NCBI GenBank assembly: GCA_000711775.1
Contig: ARYC01001995.1
Location: forward strand, 1 to 64,000
From: Oxytricha trifallax
Lineage: Eukaryota > Ciliophora > Spirotrichea > Sporadotrichida > Oxytrichidae
Reading direction: 5' to 3'
Length of the DNA: 64,000 nt
Shown here: positions 50,344 through 62,599 of the stretch, in pieces
Layout of the letters: every line of letters starts with the position of its first letter
Position numbering within the stretch: position 1 is the first letter of the stretch
Notes under the pieces: model-generated
The model's database searches: none
What the model was told of the DNA's origin: nothing
Seen by the model: the letters and a program-made list of their open reading frames with translations, nothing else
Made by a program: the position numbers and the translations under genes

Positions 50344-51317
50344 ATCAAAAGCACAAATCTTAACATTTTTAATCTGTTAAGATTCATTTTAGAAAACAAT
50401 GACGAAGGATAATAACCATAGCAATATCTTTTAATATGGTAAACTTTTCTCTCATAATGCATTAGCAATAATAAAAACAATTTAAAACATATAATCAAGA
50501 GTTTTGAGGTTTTAATGCGGTATTATAATTGTTCCTCTCTTAAATTCAAAATTATATATAACCTAATATATAAAGTTTTTAAATTACTCTGAAACTGTAC
50601 TTAATTAATAAATCATTAAACTTAAATTCCAGCAAACAACAAATATTTCACGATTTATCTACTTTTCTTGTAATATTTGTTGCTCTGTCTAAACATAATA
50701 CATGTGCTATACACTTCCATTATAAAATATTCACGTAGCTGCTTGTTATTGCAACATCTTTTCTCATGAAATTATGCATCAGTCAAAGGAGAAGACCTCA
50801 TTTTTACATTTTCATTTTAATAAAAGCAGAAATTTTGTTGCCAATTTTCAAAAGAAATGTGCACTCAATTAACTTCAAAGATCAAAAATATGCAATCAAC
50901 AAGATTATTATTAAAATCATTTTTTGTTATTAATATTTTATTATTACTTTAAAATCGGACACTGATTATGTTTGATAGAAATGTGCTGTTCTATTATAAA
51001 AACTTGGACCACTTAAGTCTATTTGACACAAATTTGCATTGAATAAAATGAGAATTCTTGCATTTATAAATGTTTCATAAACAATTTACTGCAAAATTCA
51101 ATTTTATTAAACTTTTTTACAGTAGAAATTATACATTTAATAGATTAGATAAAAATTAAAAGGAATTTATTAGTCGAGATTAAAATATAAGACATAGAAT
51201 AATCATAATAATTAGAAAATATGTGCGCAATTTTTAGTTATCAGAATTGTTTGATTGAATTATCTTTAAATTACAAAACAATAAATTTAAATATAAACTT
51301 ATATTATCAAAATTTAA
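50344..51317. other. Intergenic stretch with a TBE-like terminus
   Basis: No coding frame. AAGAGTTTTGAGGTTTTAAT at 50493-50512 resembles the right end of the deleted TBE at 48086-48105, without a visible partner. Confidence 0.45.
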
Positions 51318-53565
51318 ATGAACAATAACCAAAAGAGTTTATTTGAACAATAACAGAGTAGAGTTTTAATGGATAATTAGTCTAAAATTGAGCCAAAATA
51401 GCAGAAGTAAAGTGTTGAGGTTCAATCTAAAAATTAAAAGGAAAATTTAGCAACTCAACTTGACTCAAAGCAACTTGATTAAAGTTAAGAAAATTCAAAT
51501 AGTGAAGAGCATAAAGAGATTAATCAAAATCTTAGTTTGTTAGTATATAAATTTTGACAAATATTTGTTTTAACATAAATTTTTGTTAAGATTTTTTCTA
51601 AACTTTACTCAATTTTTAATTAAGTATGGTTTTGCAACATTAAAAGTAATTTCTAGGGCATGAATCACAATAAGAATTTTATAGAGTAAAAAATCCTTAA
51701 ACATAAAAGCAAATATTATAAATCTTGTTTACGCTTAAAGTCATAACAAGTAAAAAAGAACATTTGATGAAATATCTCGTGATGAAAAGTAGAAGTTTGT
51801 ACCCCAACCTGTAGATTCAAGTAAAACAGACAACAGAGTGTTCAAGAACTATGAAAATCCCTTTACCAACCCCAACCCCTAACCCCCTCTGAAACAATCA
51901 ATAATCAAGGATTACAAGCAACAAAAGCCTCCTCAACCAAAGTTAATTTGCAACATTTGTATTGAAGAGCTCACTGACATAAAAGCAGTGATCGATTGCA
52001 ACCACTACTACTGCTTGGAATGCATTAAACACTGGGCTGAGAATGAAAATACTTGTCCGCTTTGCAAAAAGGAGTTCATGTAGATTCGAGTCAAGAAAAT
52101 TGTTAACAATTCCAAACTCTCAAAGAGAAAGCCTAATATGCTCAGTGATATCACAGTTTAAATTATTCATTCATTTGAGTAGAATTACCTTAAAGTGTAG
52201 TGACATTAAAAACTTCTTACTATATTTAGTGATAGTTTTGTGAATAGAGAATAAAAGTTTTCTCCAACTAAGTTTGAAAAATTGACAATCAATCAATTTT
52301 TGGATATGCAAAGCACAGAAAAGAAGCAAGATTAACGAGATTCAACAAAAGATCAGGGTATTCTTAACTCAAGTAGTATAACAGATGGCAGCAAACTTTA
52401 CAGAGTTAAGACTTTGAAAAATAGAAATCGTGAAAATAATCAAGGAAGTCTGAATGTTTCAAGAAATAACACTTAATAAGTTTAGAGTGATAAAAGTAAA
52501 AGCAAATAAGAAGAACCAATTAGTGGAAATGTTGATGATTCTGTGAGCTATGCACATGCGTAAAGCTTTGTTACTGAAAATGATTTATCTGTGGAAGTAA
52601 ATGTGATTAAGGTTGAACCCAAGAAACAAAGAGTCAATGATAACTACTTGGAGCTTAACAATGAGTATTATATAGCTAAATTGATATATTAAGATTGTTC
52701 ATTATCATAGTTGAGGTAGATTGCCTTGGAGTATGACGATGAAGACTATTACGATGATGAGGATGGAGAGTATGACAGTGAAGAAAATTCATAAATAGCT
52801 TAACATCAGCCAGCTTAGTAAGTACTTTTGTCAAGAGCAGATCAGAACAACCAAATCTAAGATCTTATTGACGGTTTGCCAGCTGACTTGTTTGATTCCT
52901 TTGCTTTGAATTTGATCTCGTACTTTTGCATGACAACTTCAAATGCAAGGTTAGAGTCTTGGAATGATGTTTTAATCATACCAGAGTCCATGAAATTAAT
53001 GCTGGTTGACATTCACAGAGATAGGTTAAGCAGACTGCCAGATCTTTACAGAAGAGCAATTATCAAGTTTTGCTAGCTAAACCCTGAAACCTTTGGTGTT
53101 CAATTTCCTTTTATAAGCCCTGAATTGGTATTAGAAGCAGGAGATCCAGAACCACTCTATGTGCACATCAGTGATTTGAGGTTGCAACAGAGATTGTATT
53201 AAGAATTGGGAGGTAGAAATTTGGATTTCTTGAGAGGTTTCTAGCTTGTTCTTGATCGCTAAAGAGGAGATCAAGGTATAGATGTAAACCCTAGAATAAA
53301 TTTGATAAACTAGCTCATTGCAAATGCTAACAACAACGCCAATGTGGATGAATCTGCTTCATTTAATTATGATGACGTTGGGCTAGACGAAGAGTATTCA
53401 GTCAGCCAGGATGCTGCTAGAAGAGGAAGTCAGCCTGGGAGAAATCGTGGAAACTTGGTTCCTAAAGAGGATAGTGCTTTTTATGAGTATGCTGATCCCT
53501 CAGGCAACAGCTACTAAAGTGAGATATATAGTTTTCATGAAAGCGACTTTGATGATGGAATTTGA
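51318..53565 (+). CDS. RING-finger (C3HC4) protein, likely E3 ubiquitin ligase
   Basis: ATG at 51318: MNNNQKSLFEQQQSRVLM, a Gln/Ser-rich start. After an IES near 51550-51650 and a frame change near 51760 comes the RING: ICNICIEELTDIKAVIDC, NHYYCLECIKHW, NTCPLCKKEF, with the C-x2-C, C-x-H-x2-C-x2-C and C-x2-C ligands in place. The C-terminal half (52246-53565) is one uninterrupted frame with an acidic run (YDDEDYYDDEDGEYDSEE), NLISYFCMTTSNARLESWND and a charged tail; TGA at 53563. An IES with pointer GTG (about 52197-52241) joins NYLKV to NREQKFSPTK. The proline run PFTNPNPQPPL is encoded by a C4A2-like repeat. Ligase function is inferred from the RING; the substrate is unknown. Confidence 0.88.
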
Positions 53566-54084
53566 GAAATATAGATTTATGAGTGAGACATCAGTTTATG
53601 TCTAAGTGTAAATGATGATAAAATGTAGCTATAATTAAAAGAAAATTGATTGTTATAATGTGGAATGAAACTTTGTGTGTATTTGTAATAACTCTTGTAT
53701 TTAATTTCTTTTGTACTTAAAATTATTTTTATAATGTTAGATAAGCCAAGCAAAATAAATTTCTAAAGCTTTATAGTGCTTAATAAAAATAAAATTTTTT
53801 TAAAAAAAATTTCAAAATCTTTTAAAAGTAACCTTAATTTAGATTAGGGAAATTAAAAAATAATACTAAGATTTAATTGAATGTTATTATTTTAATTTTA
53901 TTATCTTAATATTTTTCTTCATATTTGTCTTATTAAGAAAAATTTCATTAATTTTAAATAAAATCTTACAAATTAATTATGATTTGAATCTGAAAAATTC
54001 TTACTATATTTCATATTACTTCTTTCTCTATATAGTGAATTTTAATACTTTATATTTTTTTATAGATATATTATTATTATTTTG
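53566..54084. other. AT-rich spacer between converging genes
   Basis: Lies between the stop codons of the RING gene (plus) and the phosphatase gene (minus). No features recognised; it must hold both 3' ends. Confidence 0.5.
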
Positions 54085-57002
54085 TCAATTACTCATATAA
54101 ATATCAGCTTTCTCCTCGAGTAACTCCCTGATCTTAAAGTCTCTATCTATTTTTGTTCTTACATCGTCCACATCTAAAAATGACTTGAGATATTCAGTGA
54201 GTGACAGCAGGACTTCATCGTTTTTATCGCCCGTGTAATCGTAGATGGGAATTCCATTCGATAGTTACAAGAAAAACGACTGGATGTTGTTGTCTACTAA
54301 TAATATATAGAATATTTTATGCTACTGAGTGATGAAATATGATAAATCTATACAAACTGTATATATTTAATTTGTACTATGACTACATCTTTGAGGGAGC
54401 GACCTTCTTCCAAGATCTTCAAATCTTTAATGAACATATCGTTTTCCATGGAATATAGACAGTGCGTTAAACTCAAGACATGATTGAAGTACTTCCTCAT
54501 TAAAAAAAATAAGTTAAATTACTAATTTATATATTGTTTTCATAATTTATATATGAAAGGATATCCTCTTTCTCTGGACTGACTCTGCAAACACTTGTGC
54601 ATAAGAAGCAGTTCCACAAGTGTACAGTATTAACTCGAAGTCTTTACTTAATTCATCCAGCATATCGAATAAATAGGGTCTGAAGTTAAGGAAATATAAT
54701 AAATAAATAACCCATTATGTATATATGTGATAAATTTAAGGTATGCTTTGCAAGAACCACCAAACCTTGTCATTTTAATAAATATCTAATCATCAACTGC
54801 TTTTAGATCTTTCTCTTTACATGTTGCCAATACGAGTGTTTCATCAATATCAAATTGATTTAATTAATTTATATATTAATTTACTAAATAATTAGAAATT
54901 CTATTTCTAAATATGTTTTCAATAGTATATCAAAGACTATTGTCTTCTTCTCTATAAAACATATTTATTATGAAAATGATCTTAAATTCTTACTTTTGGA
55001 AACTTTCCTGAAGGACATCTGCACATTTTTGTAGTTTTTGGAGTATGTTCTTTGAAATTTAGGAAATGTGAATATTGCTTCATATAAACTCTCAGCATAG
55101 AAATCTTTAAATTTAACATCTGACAACAAAATTGAGTTATATGGCTGCATTCATTGAAAATTAATTTGTATTTTGTAATATAATCATTAATAATTTAAAT
55201 AATAAGTAGATTACCTTTGCTTTGTCAAAAACTGGATTTGATACTCTTTTATTAGTTACATTACTGGAATTATTTACATCAATTAAATTTGCGAAATTAG
55301 ACTTTCGATTTAAGCCCTCAAAGTTTGATTTGTATTTTGGATGTGCTTCCGAATGGATTTTAAAATAAAAACAGTAAAATAATTTTAATAATTTTAGAAT
55401 TTATTAATATTTCTTTTTTTAAATTAAACATAATAAGTTATATTGAGTCTGAGAGCGTCTTGGGGTAAACTGTCTATGGCATCTTCATTGATAGAAATTA
55501 CTGAAGGCAGACATTTCTTAATTTGAAATATGTTATTAATGGTTGTATTTTTAATTAAAAAGTACGTAATAATTCCATAAATTTCAAACTAATTTATACT
55601 GCGTATTTTAGATTTACCACCTCAAATTATTAGTCGGATTATCTACCCTTGATTGTGACTTTTCATATTTCTTAGATTTCTTGGAGAAACTCCTTGGTCG
55701 CTTTCTACTTTTACTTCTCGGTTAAAGATTAATTGGCAGTGTTTACTAAATAATAAAATATATTGATATTATTGTTTAGTTATTCAAGCAACTTTAAATA
55801 TTATTATTGGCATTATTTACACTGTGCAATTTCTGTAAATTTATTTAGGGGAATATAATTTAATTTTAATTCACATAAAGCAAATTAAATATACTTTTAT
55901 TAAAAATTATCACCACAAATTTAATCCACTTAGCCCGTTTTTGACAGATTTCCCGCCTCCTCTTTACTATTTAATAGAAGATTATCGCTTTCCCTTGGGA
56001 ATACTTAATGTCTATAACAATTAAATTTATCTTATCACGAAATAATTGGTTGTAAATTAAATTTATTAAATTATAAGGAATCATTAAGTTATTGTTTTCT
56101 TCTATGAATTAATATTTCTTATGATCTTGAATATCTATATCAATTTCCTTCGATAAACATTTGTCTTGACTTTTAAGAATCATGAGATTATCTGATTTTT
56201 TCTTGTTTGAATCTAAATTTTGCAATAAAATTTTATTGAGATCTTTACGCACATGATCCTCGTCTGATTATTATCTTAAGTAATTGCAATAGAAAATAAA
56301 TTATTAAAATAGTAATTTCAATGAGTTTAATTTATTAAAATTTGAAAATTATTATCTTCTTGTAACTGGTTTGCTTAGTATTGAGTCATCTTCTATTTGA
56401 TAATTTGATTTCCTTAAGTTATTTGATGTTCTCTCGTCAGATTCCTTGATAAAGTTAAACTGATATAGATTTATTTTAAAAATCATAAAATTTACAAATT
56501 TAACTTCAAAGATTTAAGCTCTCAGAGGGCTATCATTGTTATCATTACCAAGATATCCCTCTCTTTCCTTTTTCTCATTGAAAGATAGCTAGATTTACTA
56601 TTTGATAACCGTTGAAAATTTCCTGCCATTTTTACCCCAGTTTTTTCCGTTTTCCATCTGCTGTTCATCTGCAAAATTAAGTTTTATCTCCCTGAATAGA
56701 GGCATAAGCGATGCTTTTCTTACCATCTGCTTCTGTTGTTGATTTAACTAGAAAGATTGAAAGATATTCTGCATATTTAGATTGTCGTTACACCCTGTGA
56801 AGCCAAATGGATCTGAATATTTCTCATTAATCAATGAATCGTTAGTCATCCCCTTCCCAAACTATTTATTGGTATGCTATGTAGTCATTGCCTTCTAAGT
56901 GTTGTCTATAGATATTTTACCAGTTATTTAAGTTAAAACTTGATTCTACATGCTTTCCTTCAATTATTGCATTGTGAAAAGCATGCTGTGAATTTCATTC
57001 AT
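54085..57002 (-). CDS. FCP1/SCP-type CTD phosphatase (HAD family)
   Basis: ATG at 57002 (MNEIHSMLFTMQQLKESMQN). A long Ser/Asn/Lys-rich N-terminal region in 6-8 small MDSs follows (e.g. LINEKYSDPFGFTGCNDNL, SKKSKKYEKSQSRVDN, SNFEGLNRKSNFANLID, FKDFYAESLYEAIFTFPKF). The catalytic domain: FDIDETLVLATCKEK carries the DxDxT nucleophile, RPYLFDMLDELSKDFELILY and TCGTASYAQVFAESV the core, YFNHVLSLTHCLYSMENDMF and IKDLKILEEGRSLKDVVIV, then DNNIQSFFLQLSNGIPIYDY. Ends EEKADIYMSN, TGA at 54085-54087. The domain order matches small CTD phosphatases/Dullard, which dephosphorylate Ser of the polymerase II tail or lipin. At least ten MDSs, all collinear. The N-terminal region is longer than in small CTD phosphatases. 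Confidence 0.92.
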
Positions 57003-57121
57003 TCTTGTACTTTAGTTCTTTGCATTACCCTTGTTATATATTAATGAAAAATAAGAAGCTTTAATATGTATTCATAGAATAATAAAGTCTAATTCGTCTA
57101 ATTCACTTTTAGAAAATCTCT

Positions 57122-57480
57122 ATGATTGTCTAATACTAACAAGTGGATTGAATGTTTTGATATTTTAATTATATACTTGAACTTTCTGATCTTTGCTCAT
57201 TTTTACTTAAGAAAATTTCTAATCACTTTTTTTATAGGAATCAGCCTCTTCAGAGGGAATAGAATTATCAAAGGACTCATCGATGTCAAAACTTTACCGT
57301 CCTTAAGAGGCCAACTATTAATTGTTTTTTATAAGAATTTATTAGTTGTTGCGACTCGGAAAATTGGAAGAGTTTATTGCTTAGTTATTATCATTTCTTT
57401 TAAATATAGACTCCATTAAAATGTGCTAAATTATTACTTATTATGATGCAATTATATTTAATTTATATTATTTGGTTTGA
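57122..57480 (+). CDS. Small unknown protein, frame partly open
   Basis: From 57238 the frame GIELSKDSSMSKLYRP, then LLRLGKLEEFIAQLLSFLLN is clearly protein-like and continues to a TGA near 57480. The stretch before it (57122-57237) is open in another frame, so an IES or an intron ending TTTTTTTATAG at 57237 separates a short first block. The helix is reminiscent of LisH-type dimerisation motifs, but too short to call. Transcribed away from the phosphatase gene (120 bp between starts). Confidence 0.5.
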
Positions 57481-57738
57481 TTATTAACAGAAAATTTTAA
57501 TTCAAGGGAATTCACATGCACAAAATTAATTTGTTTAGATAATTTTATGTGGGTAAACTATATTTAATTAGTTAGTTAATAACTTTATGCAACCTTTAAG
57601 AATAATAAATCATATAATTTTGTTGATTGACTTAACTCATAAAATGATCAAACTTAGACCTGTTTATTATTGAATTATTTTCATAAAATATTTAGTTAAA
57701 TTTAATACTTAATTTTGAATTTCAAACTAATTTATAAA

Positions 57739-58436
57739 ATGGCTATAAGTTTTCTAACTATGGAACAACAGCTAAAAGTTGTTCTTGCTGGCTTTTTCGC
57801 ATTTATATTCTTTGGAATCTTTATGACAGGAGTAGTTTTCGTTATATATGTAGGTATATTTCAAGATTTATTGTCAGGAACAATATTAATTGTGTGATTT
57901 TTTTAGTCATTTTAAGGATGGAGGGAGTATTACATGATGGAGTTCAATAATTCGATAAGCGTAAGTTCTGAAAATTCTACAAGAAAGTCTTTTAGAAGAC
58001 TACAAATGACATCCTCTCTATCAATTATATCGCATAAATTTCACATTTCATCCTATAGAATTGGACTTAAGAAATAAAAATGTTCAAAAAGCTAAACATC
58101 TAAATAAATACAGTCTAGCATTCTGGCTCTCTGTCTCCAAATTTCTAGGCAGTGATAAACCATCTTGAATCAAAAGAGATAAACGATCATGACTTTTATT
58201 CATACAAACCTCAATATGAGTCACTTTACTATGAATTGAGTGGCGAGTAATCTTTGAATGTGGGACTCCCAGAATTCTAAAGTTTTCCTGGGGAAAATGA
58301 ACCTAATAGCTATACTTTCATTGTACATGTTAATGATACAAATGAAAGCAGTAGAAGCAGCTAAATAAACATAGATAGTGTGCCTATATTTCAATCTAAG
58401 ATTCATCCCACAAGAAGCTAATAAAACAATTCATGA
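57739..58436 (+). CDS. Small single-pass membrane protein, unknown
   Basis: ATG at 57739: MAISFLTMEQQLKVVLAG, then a strong hydrophobic segment FFAFIFFGIFMTGVVFVIY. A 57-bp intron (57850-57906) leads to SFQGWREYYMMEFNNSIS and a basic Ser-rich stretch (RKSFRRLQMTSSLSIISHKF). After a frame change near 58080 an acidic C-terminus follows (YSYKPQYESLYYELSGEQ, NSYTFIVHVNDTNESSRSS) to TGA at 58434. No family recognised. Its stop is 49 bp from the start of the next gene, so both probably share one macronuclear chromosome. Confidence 0.75.
57850..57906 (+). other. 57-bp spliceosomal intron
   Basis: GTAGGT at the 5' end and TTTTTTTAG at the 3' end. Splicing joins VFVIY to SFQGWREYY and passes an in-frame TGA. 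Confidence 0.75.
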
Positions 58437-58485
58437 ATAGAAATAAGTGGCTTATTATAATTTGATTATTAGTAATTAAAGAAAA

Positions 58486-59703
58486 ATGATTAGATTTTTA
58501 AGATCAGAGAGAGCTCTAGAAATTCACGCTACAAGTCCAATAAACATAGCTCTTGTGAAATATTGGGGAAAACTAGACGAAGAATATATCATCCCTTTGA
58601 ACTCCTCCCTCTCTATAACTGTAGATCAAAATGATTTATGTTCCAGAACTTTAGTTAAACTGGTATATGATTAAGACATGAATGATTTGAGTGAGCCTAA
58701 GGTCACACTGATTTTAAATGGTAAATCTGAGAAAATCACTCATAGAATAATGAATGTGATTAATACTATCAGGAAGAGAGCCTAAAACGTTAAGGCTTAT
58801 GACGTAGAGGGATCAGCTGAGGATAACAATCAATAATACATTGATATACCCAAAGAAGACTTGCTTAAGATGCGAATTGAAGTAACTAGTGATAATAATT
58901 TTGCTACAGCCTCAGGCTTAGCAAGCAGCTCGAGCGGTCTTTCTTGTTTAAGTTTTGCTATAGCTTAGTTATATGGAGTTTAAGAGTAGTTCGAAGGTGA
59001 ATATTCAACATTCGCAAGACTTGGCTCTGGTAGTGCTTGTAGATCAATTTATGGAGGATTTGTTTAATGGCATGCTGGCTTTGAAAGCATGGCAGATATG
59101 ATAACTCAAGAAATGCAAGACATCAGCTAGAAGTCAATTGCTAAACCAATAAAGCTTTCTGAATAATCTCTTAATTTTTGGCTTGACAATTTAGAACTGG
59201 TTATTTGCTGTGTTAAACCAGAAAAGAACGCATCCCTATAGAAAGATGTACCTTCAACAGATGGTATGAGAATTTCACATCAAACTTCTGACTTAATGAA
59301 ATTAAAACTAGAACAAGGTCTTTCAGAAATTCACATAGAAAAGTTGACTTAGGCACTTGAAAATCGTGATTTGAACACTGCCTATGAAATAATAATGAAA
59401 GAATCCAATTAGTTGCATGCTATTTGCTTAGACTCGTACCCTCCTATCTTCTACATGAATGAAACTTCCAAAAATATCATTAAGTAATGCACTAATCTGA
59501 ATAAGCAAGCTAAGAATGATGAGCAAATTTAGTCAAACATAGTTGCTTACTCTATTGATGCAGGATTCCATGTATTCTTGTTTATGCTTAAAGATCATAA
59601 AGAGAGAGTTATGGATGCCATAAAAGCTGATGATTCTGTTATGGAGGGCATTGAAAGATTTATTGAGACAAGAATCGGAAGAGAAGGTGTGAAACTTCAT
59701 TGA
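58486..59703 (+). CDS. MVD: Diphosphomevalonate decarboxylase
   Basis: One uninterrupted frame of 405 residues, MIRFLRSERALEIHATSP to REGVKLH, TGA at 59701. Family signatures are all present: NIALVKYWGKLDEEYIIPLN near residue 20, the GHMP ATP loop TASGLASSSSGLSCLSFA near 145, ARLGSGSACRSIYGGFVQWH near 185, STDGMRISHQTSDLMK near 260, and DAGFHVFLF near 360 (usually DAGPNA). The enzyme makes isopentenyl diphosphate from mevalonate diphosphate using ATP, the last step of the cytosolic mevalonate pathway. It is the only full-length gene here without an IES. Length is normal for the family. Confidence 0.97.
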
Positions 59704-59774
59704 ATTTAAATGCAATACTAATAAGATTAATCAAGAATTATATTATCTTTTTTATTTTATAACTTTTCTACAAA

Positions 59775-62540
59775 ATGTCAACGTTTAAGTTCAACATTAA
59801 TGTAAGTATATATTTTTAATATGAATTCTAAGCTAAATAACTTAATTCAATTGGTTAATTGAAATTATAAATCAAAAATTGTGAAAATTAAAATAATCAT
59901 TATTTAGTAATCTGAAATCAAAATGGATTAGATTAAGCAATGGGCACTGGGTGAACTGAGAAATTTCCTAAGTTACTTAGAAGATGAAGAAATTAAGCAA
60001 TTACTGTAAGTTTCAATAAATCTAATGTTATTGAGGAATAGATGCTATATCCTTATTATGTATTTTTATCTCTTCACCAATTGTCATTTACATATTATTA
60101 ACTTATATTTAGTAATAACTTGATAAATAAGGATGCAGCTTAATTAATTATGAATCAGTTTTTATGACCAAATAATTTGATTAAAAATTTCCCTAATTTT
60201 AAATGAAATTAAATTAACTAATATTTGTTAATAATTAAAATTAGCTTCAATAAACTAAGAGCTATCAAATTTATTGGACTTTACAAACACAGCACAGCGT
60301 AAATTCATAAACTCCTTCCTAGAACGAATTGCTAATCACCGTCAATACGAGTCGTAAGTGAAGACATTGACTCAGAAAACCAATAAATTGGCAAAAGATG
60401 AAGTAACTGGTTAAAGAGTGAATACTTAAAGAATTACCAAACCTGTTAAAGTCATTAATTTATATTCAGTATTCAGTTATAATTTAATGAGAGCAAATAA
60501 TTTATATGTTAAAGATATTTCTAAGTTCCTGGTTGCTGGCAGGAAAGCATGCCACTGCCAAGCTACCAGCCACAATTTGATTAATAATTGTGTTTCATGC
60601 GGTAAGATAGTGTGTGAGCAGGAAGGAGAAGGTCCTTGTCTCTTCTGTGGTGCTTGGGTAGAAAAGGGCGAAGTTTACTATGAATTTATATATCATTAAT
60701 TTTTATGATTCATAATATTTAATTGAATAGGAATTATTTATTATGACTTGGGAGAAGATGAGGCTGATTAAAATAGTACTGACTTGAGGCAGCAGTATGA
60801 AATAGCTCTCAATCATAAAGATAAATTAATTGAGTTTGACGTCAATGCTGCTCAAAGATAGTATAGAATTAATACCTCTCTTATTATGAGATGAGAAATA
60901 ATTATTAATAAATGAGATTGGGTGTCTTGGATGCATAGAGTGATTGGTATGACCTCGCAAATAACACCTGGTTGAATAAGGATCAGAGGAAATATGCGCT
61001 GCAAATGCAAGAAATTGAAAAGAAGCGCTAAGAAGAAATCGATAGTAAAATGAACATTACCATGGATTTGGACAAAGGCACTACTAATCTAAAAATAGAG
61101 GAAGAGGATATAATTATGTATTTAATCTCAAATAGATTAAATAAATTGATAAAATTCGTTTTAATGTCTAAATGAGGAGTTAATTTATTATAAGTTATTC
61201 ACTTTTGGTCAATAAAACATTTAAACTAATGAATTCCTGCAGAAGACCGCTGGTGCAAATAAGATAAAAGCCGCAGGTGGTAGGTACAAACCCTTCGAGG
61301 GAGTGGACGATCCACATCAATTAACTACCACAGATCTGTTAACAAACCCTCAAAAGGCCCTAGATAACATAAACTCCTTCTATTTCAAGCCTTGTACTTT
61401 GTCTGATGAAAAATCTCTAAAACTCTACTAAGGCCTCCAGCCAGACTACAAGAAAGAAATTTAAGGGGATAGTAAGTTCAATCCATCATCAAAGACCAAC
61501 AAGAAAGTCTAACAAGAAAGGGAGGAGTAGTAAATGGAAGAGGAAAAACAGAATAAAATTGAGGAGTCTGCTAAATCGAGGTTTATGATGAGCTCGTTGA
61601 GTAAGAGACTGTAAACTGAGAATCCATTCGATGAATTCAGGAAGGCAGTAGAAAGTGCAGTTCTCACAAAAGCAGTTATTAATAGTAATGATTAGCAACT
61701 TTAAGCTATTTATATGATAAATTGTATATAAACAGTCAAGACTACGAATAAAGTATTTGAAGGTGACAAAGACTACTATAAGGAAGCAGATGATTAGGGT
61801 ATGTGTCTCTCCATGCATTAACCTTGGGCATCCCTATTAGTCTTAGGATTTAAGAGATTTGAAGGAAGAGAGTGGACCCACAAATATAGAGGACCTCTCT
61901 GGATACATGCCACATCAACCAAACCTACTCAAGAACTTATTGATTTGTATATTTTTAATAAAAATTTAATGGGAGTGATTTGATTCGAACTCATAAAATT
62001 TTCCTTAAAATATATAATAAAAAATAGTTGATTAGATTGAGGGAAACTATAAGAAGTTCTATAAGTAAATAGGTGAAGACTTGCCACCTTTCCCAGATAG
62101 ATATATTACTTCTTAGCTTATTGGTAGATTAGATTTAGTTGATATTATTTCACTTGAAGAATACAGAGACACAGTACCCCCTATACTTCAAGAGCCAACT
62201 GAAAGTGAATATTAATTCGTTTGCAGAAACCCACAATTCTTTATAATTAAAAAAATATCTCTACTCTATTTACTTTTCCTCTCATAGATGAGTTTGAGTT
62301 TAGTTAACTATTTTTAGAAAAATTAGTATTTAATTTAAATCTTAGAACTTCCATTGAAAATGTCTGGTCAGCCAGGTATATATAAAATGGACAAAGCTCT
62401 ATTCTTCGGTGTGAAAGACCTCCTAATTAAAGCTCCAGTTTCATGGTGGCCACCTGAAGAATATAAACTCTACTCATTAGGTAGGTTTGATCTCTACCCA
62501 GTTTAATTAGCCAAAATCTAGCAACAACAATAGGATTAAA
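59775..62540 (+). CDS. TRIP4: TRIP4/ASC-1-like transcription co-activator (C2HC5 zinc finger, ASCH)
   Basis: ATG at 59775: MSTFKFNIN, intron, then MDQIKQWALGELRNFLSYLE. Later blocks: RKFINSFLERIANHRQYES; the zinc finger ACHCQATSHNLINNCVSCGK and EGEGPCLFCGAW (60550-60660); IALNHKDKLIEFDVNAAQRQ; LGVLDAQSDWYDLANNTWL; a Glu/Gln-rich linker; and the ASCH domain HQPWASLLVLGFKRFEGREW, YRGPLWIHATSTKPT, LIGRLDLVDIISLEEY, VKDLLIKAPVSWWPPEEYK, GRFDLYPVQLAK. The protein is a subunit of the ASC-1 complex that supports transcription and rescues stalled ribosomes. About nine MDSs, all collinear. No TGA is found in frame after the ASCH domain before the next block; see the entry at 62600. Confidence 0.93.
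59802..59907 (+). other. 106-bp spliceosomal intron
   Basis: GTAAGT to TATTTAG. Joins MSTFKFNIN to QSEIKMDQIKQWALGE in frame, which selects ATG 59775 over the internal Met at 59923. Confidence 0.75.
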
Positions 62541-62599
62541 TTTTATTTTTTCATTTAATTCATAGGCTATTTTTGTAAATTAGAAGTAGTTAAGTTTAA

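Noticed and set aside
58221-58406. Minus-strand ORF
   Set aside because: Antisense to the acidic C-terminus of the small membrane-protein gene.
59533-59715. Minus-strand ORF
   Set aside because: Antisense shadow of the MVD C-terminus.
61489-61818. Minus-strand 109-residue ORF
   Set aside because: Exactly antisense to the Glu/Gln-rich linker of the TRIP4-like gene, which has homology support.
61965-61995. TTCGAA-containing stretch resembling a tRNA T-loop
   Set aside because: No matching T-stem, anticodon or acceptor stem could be folded around it.
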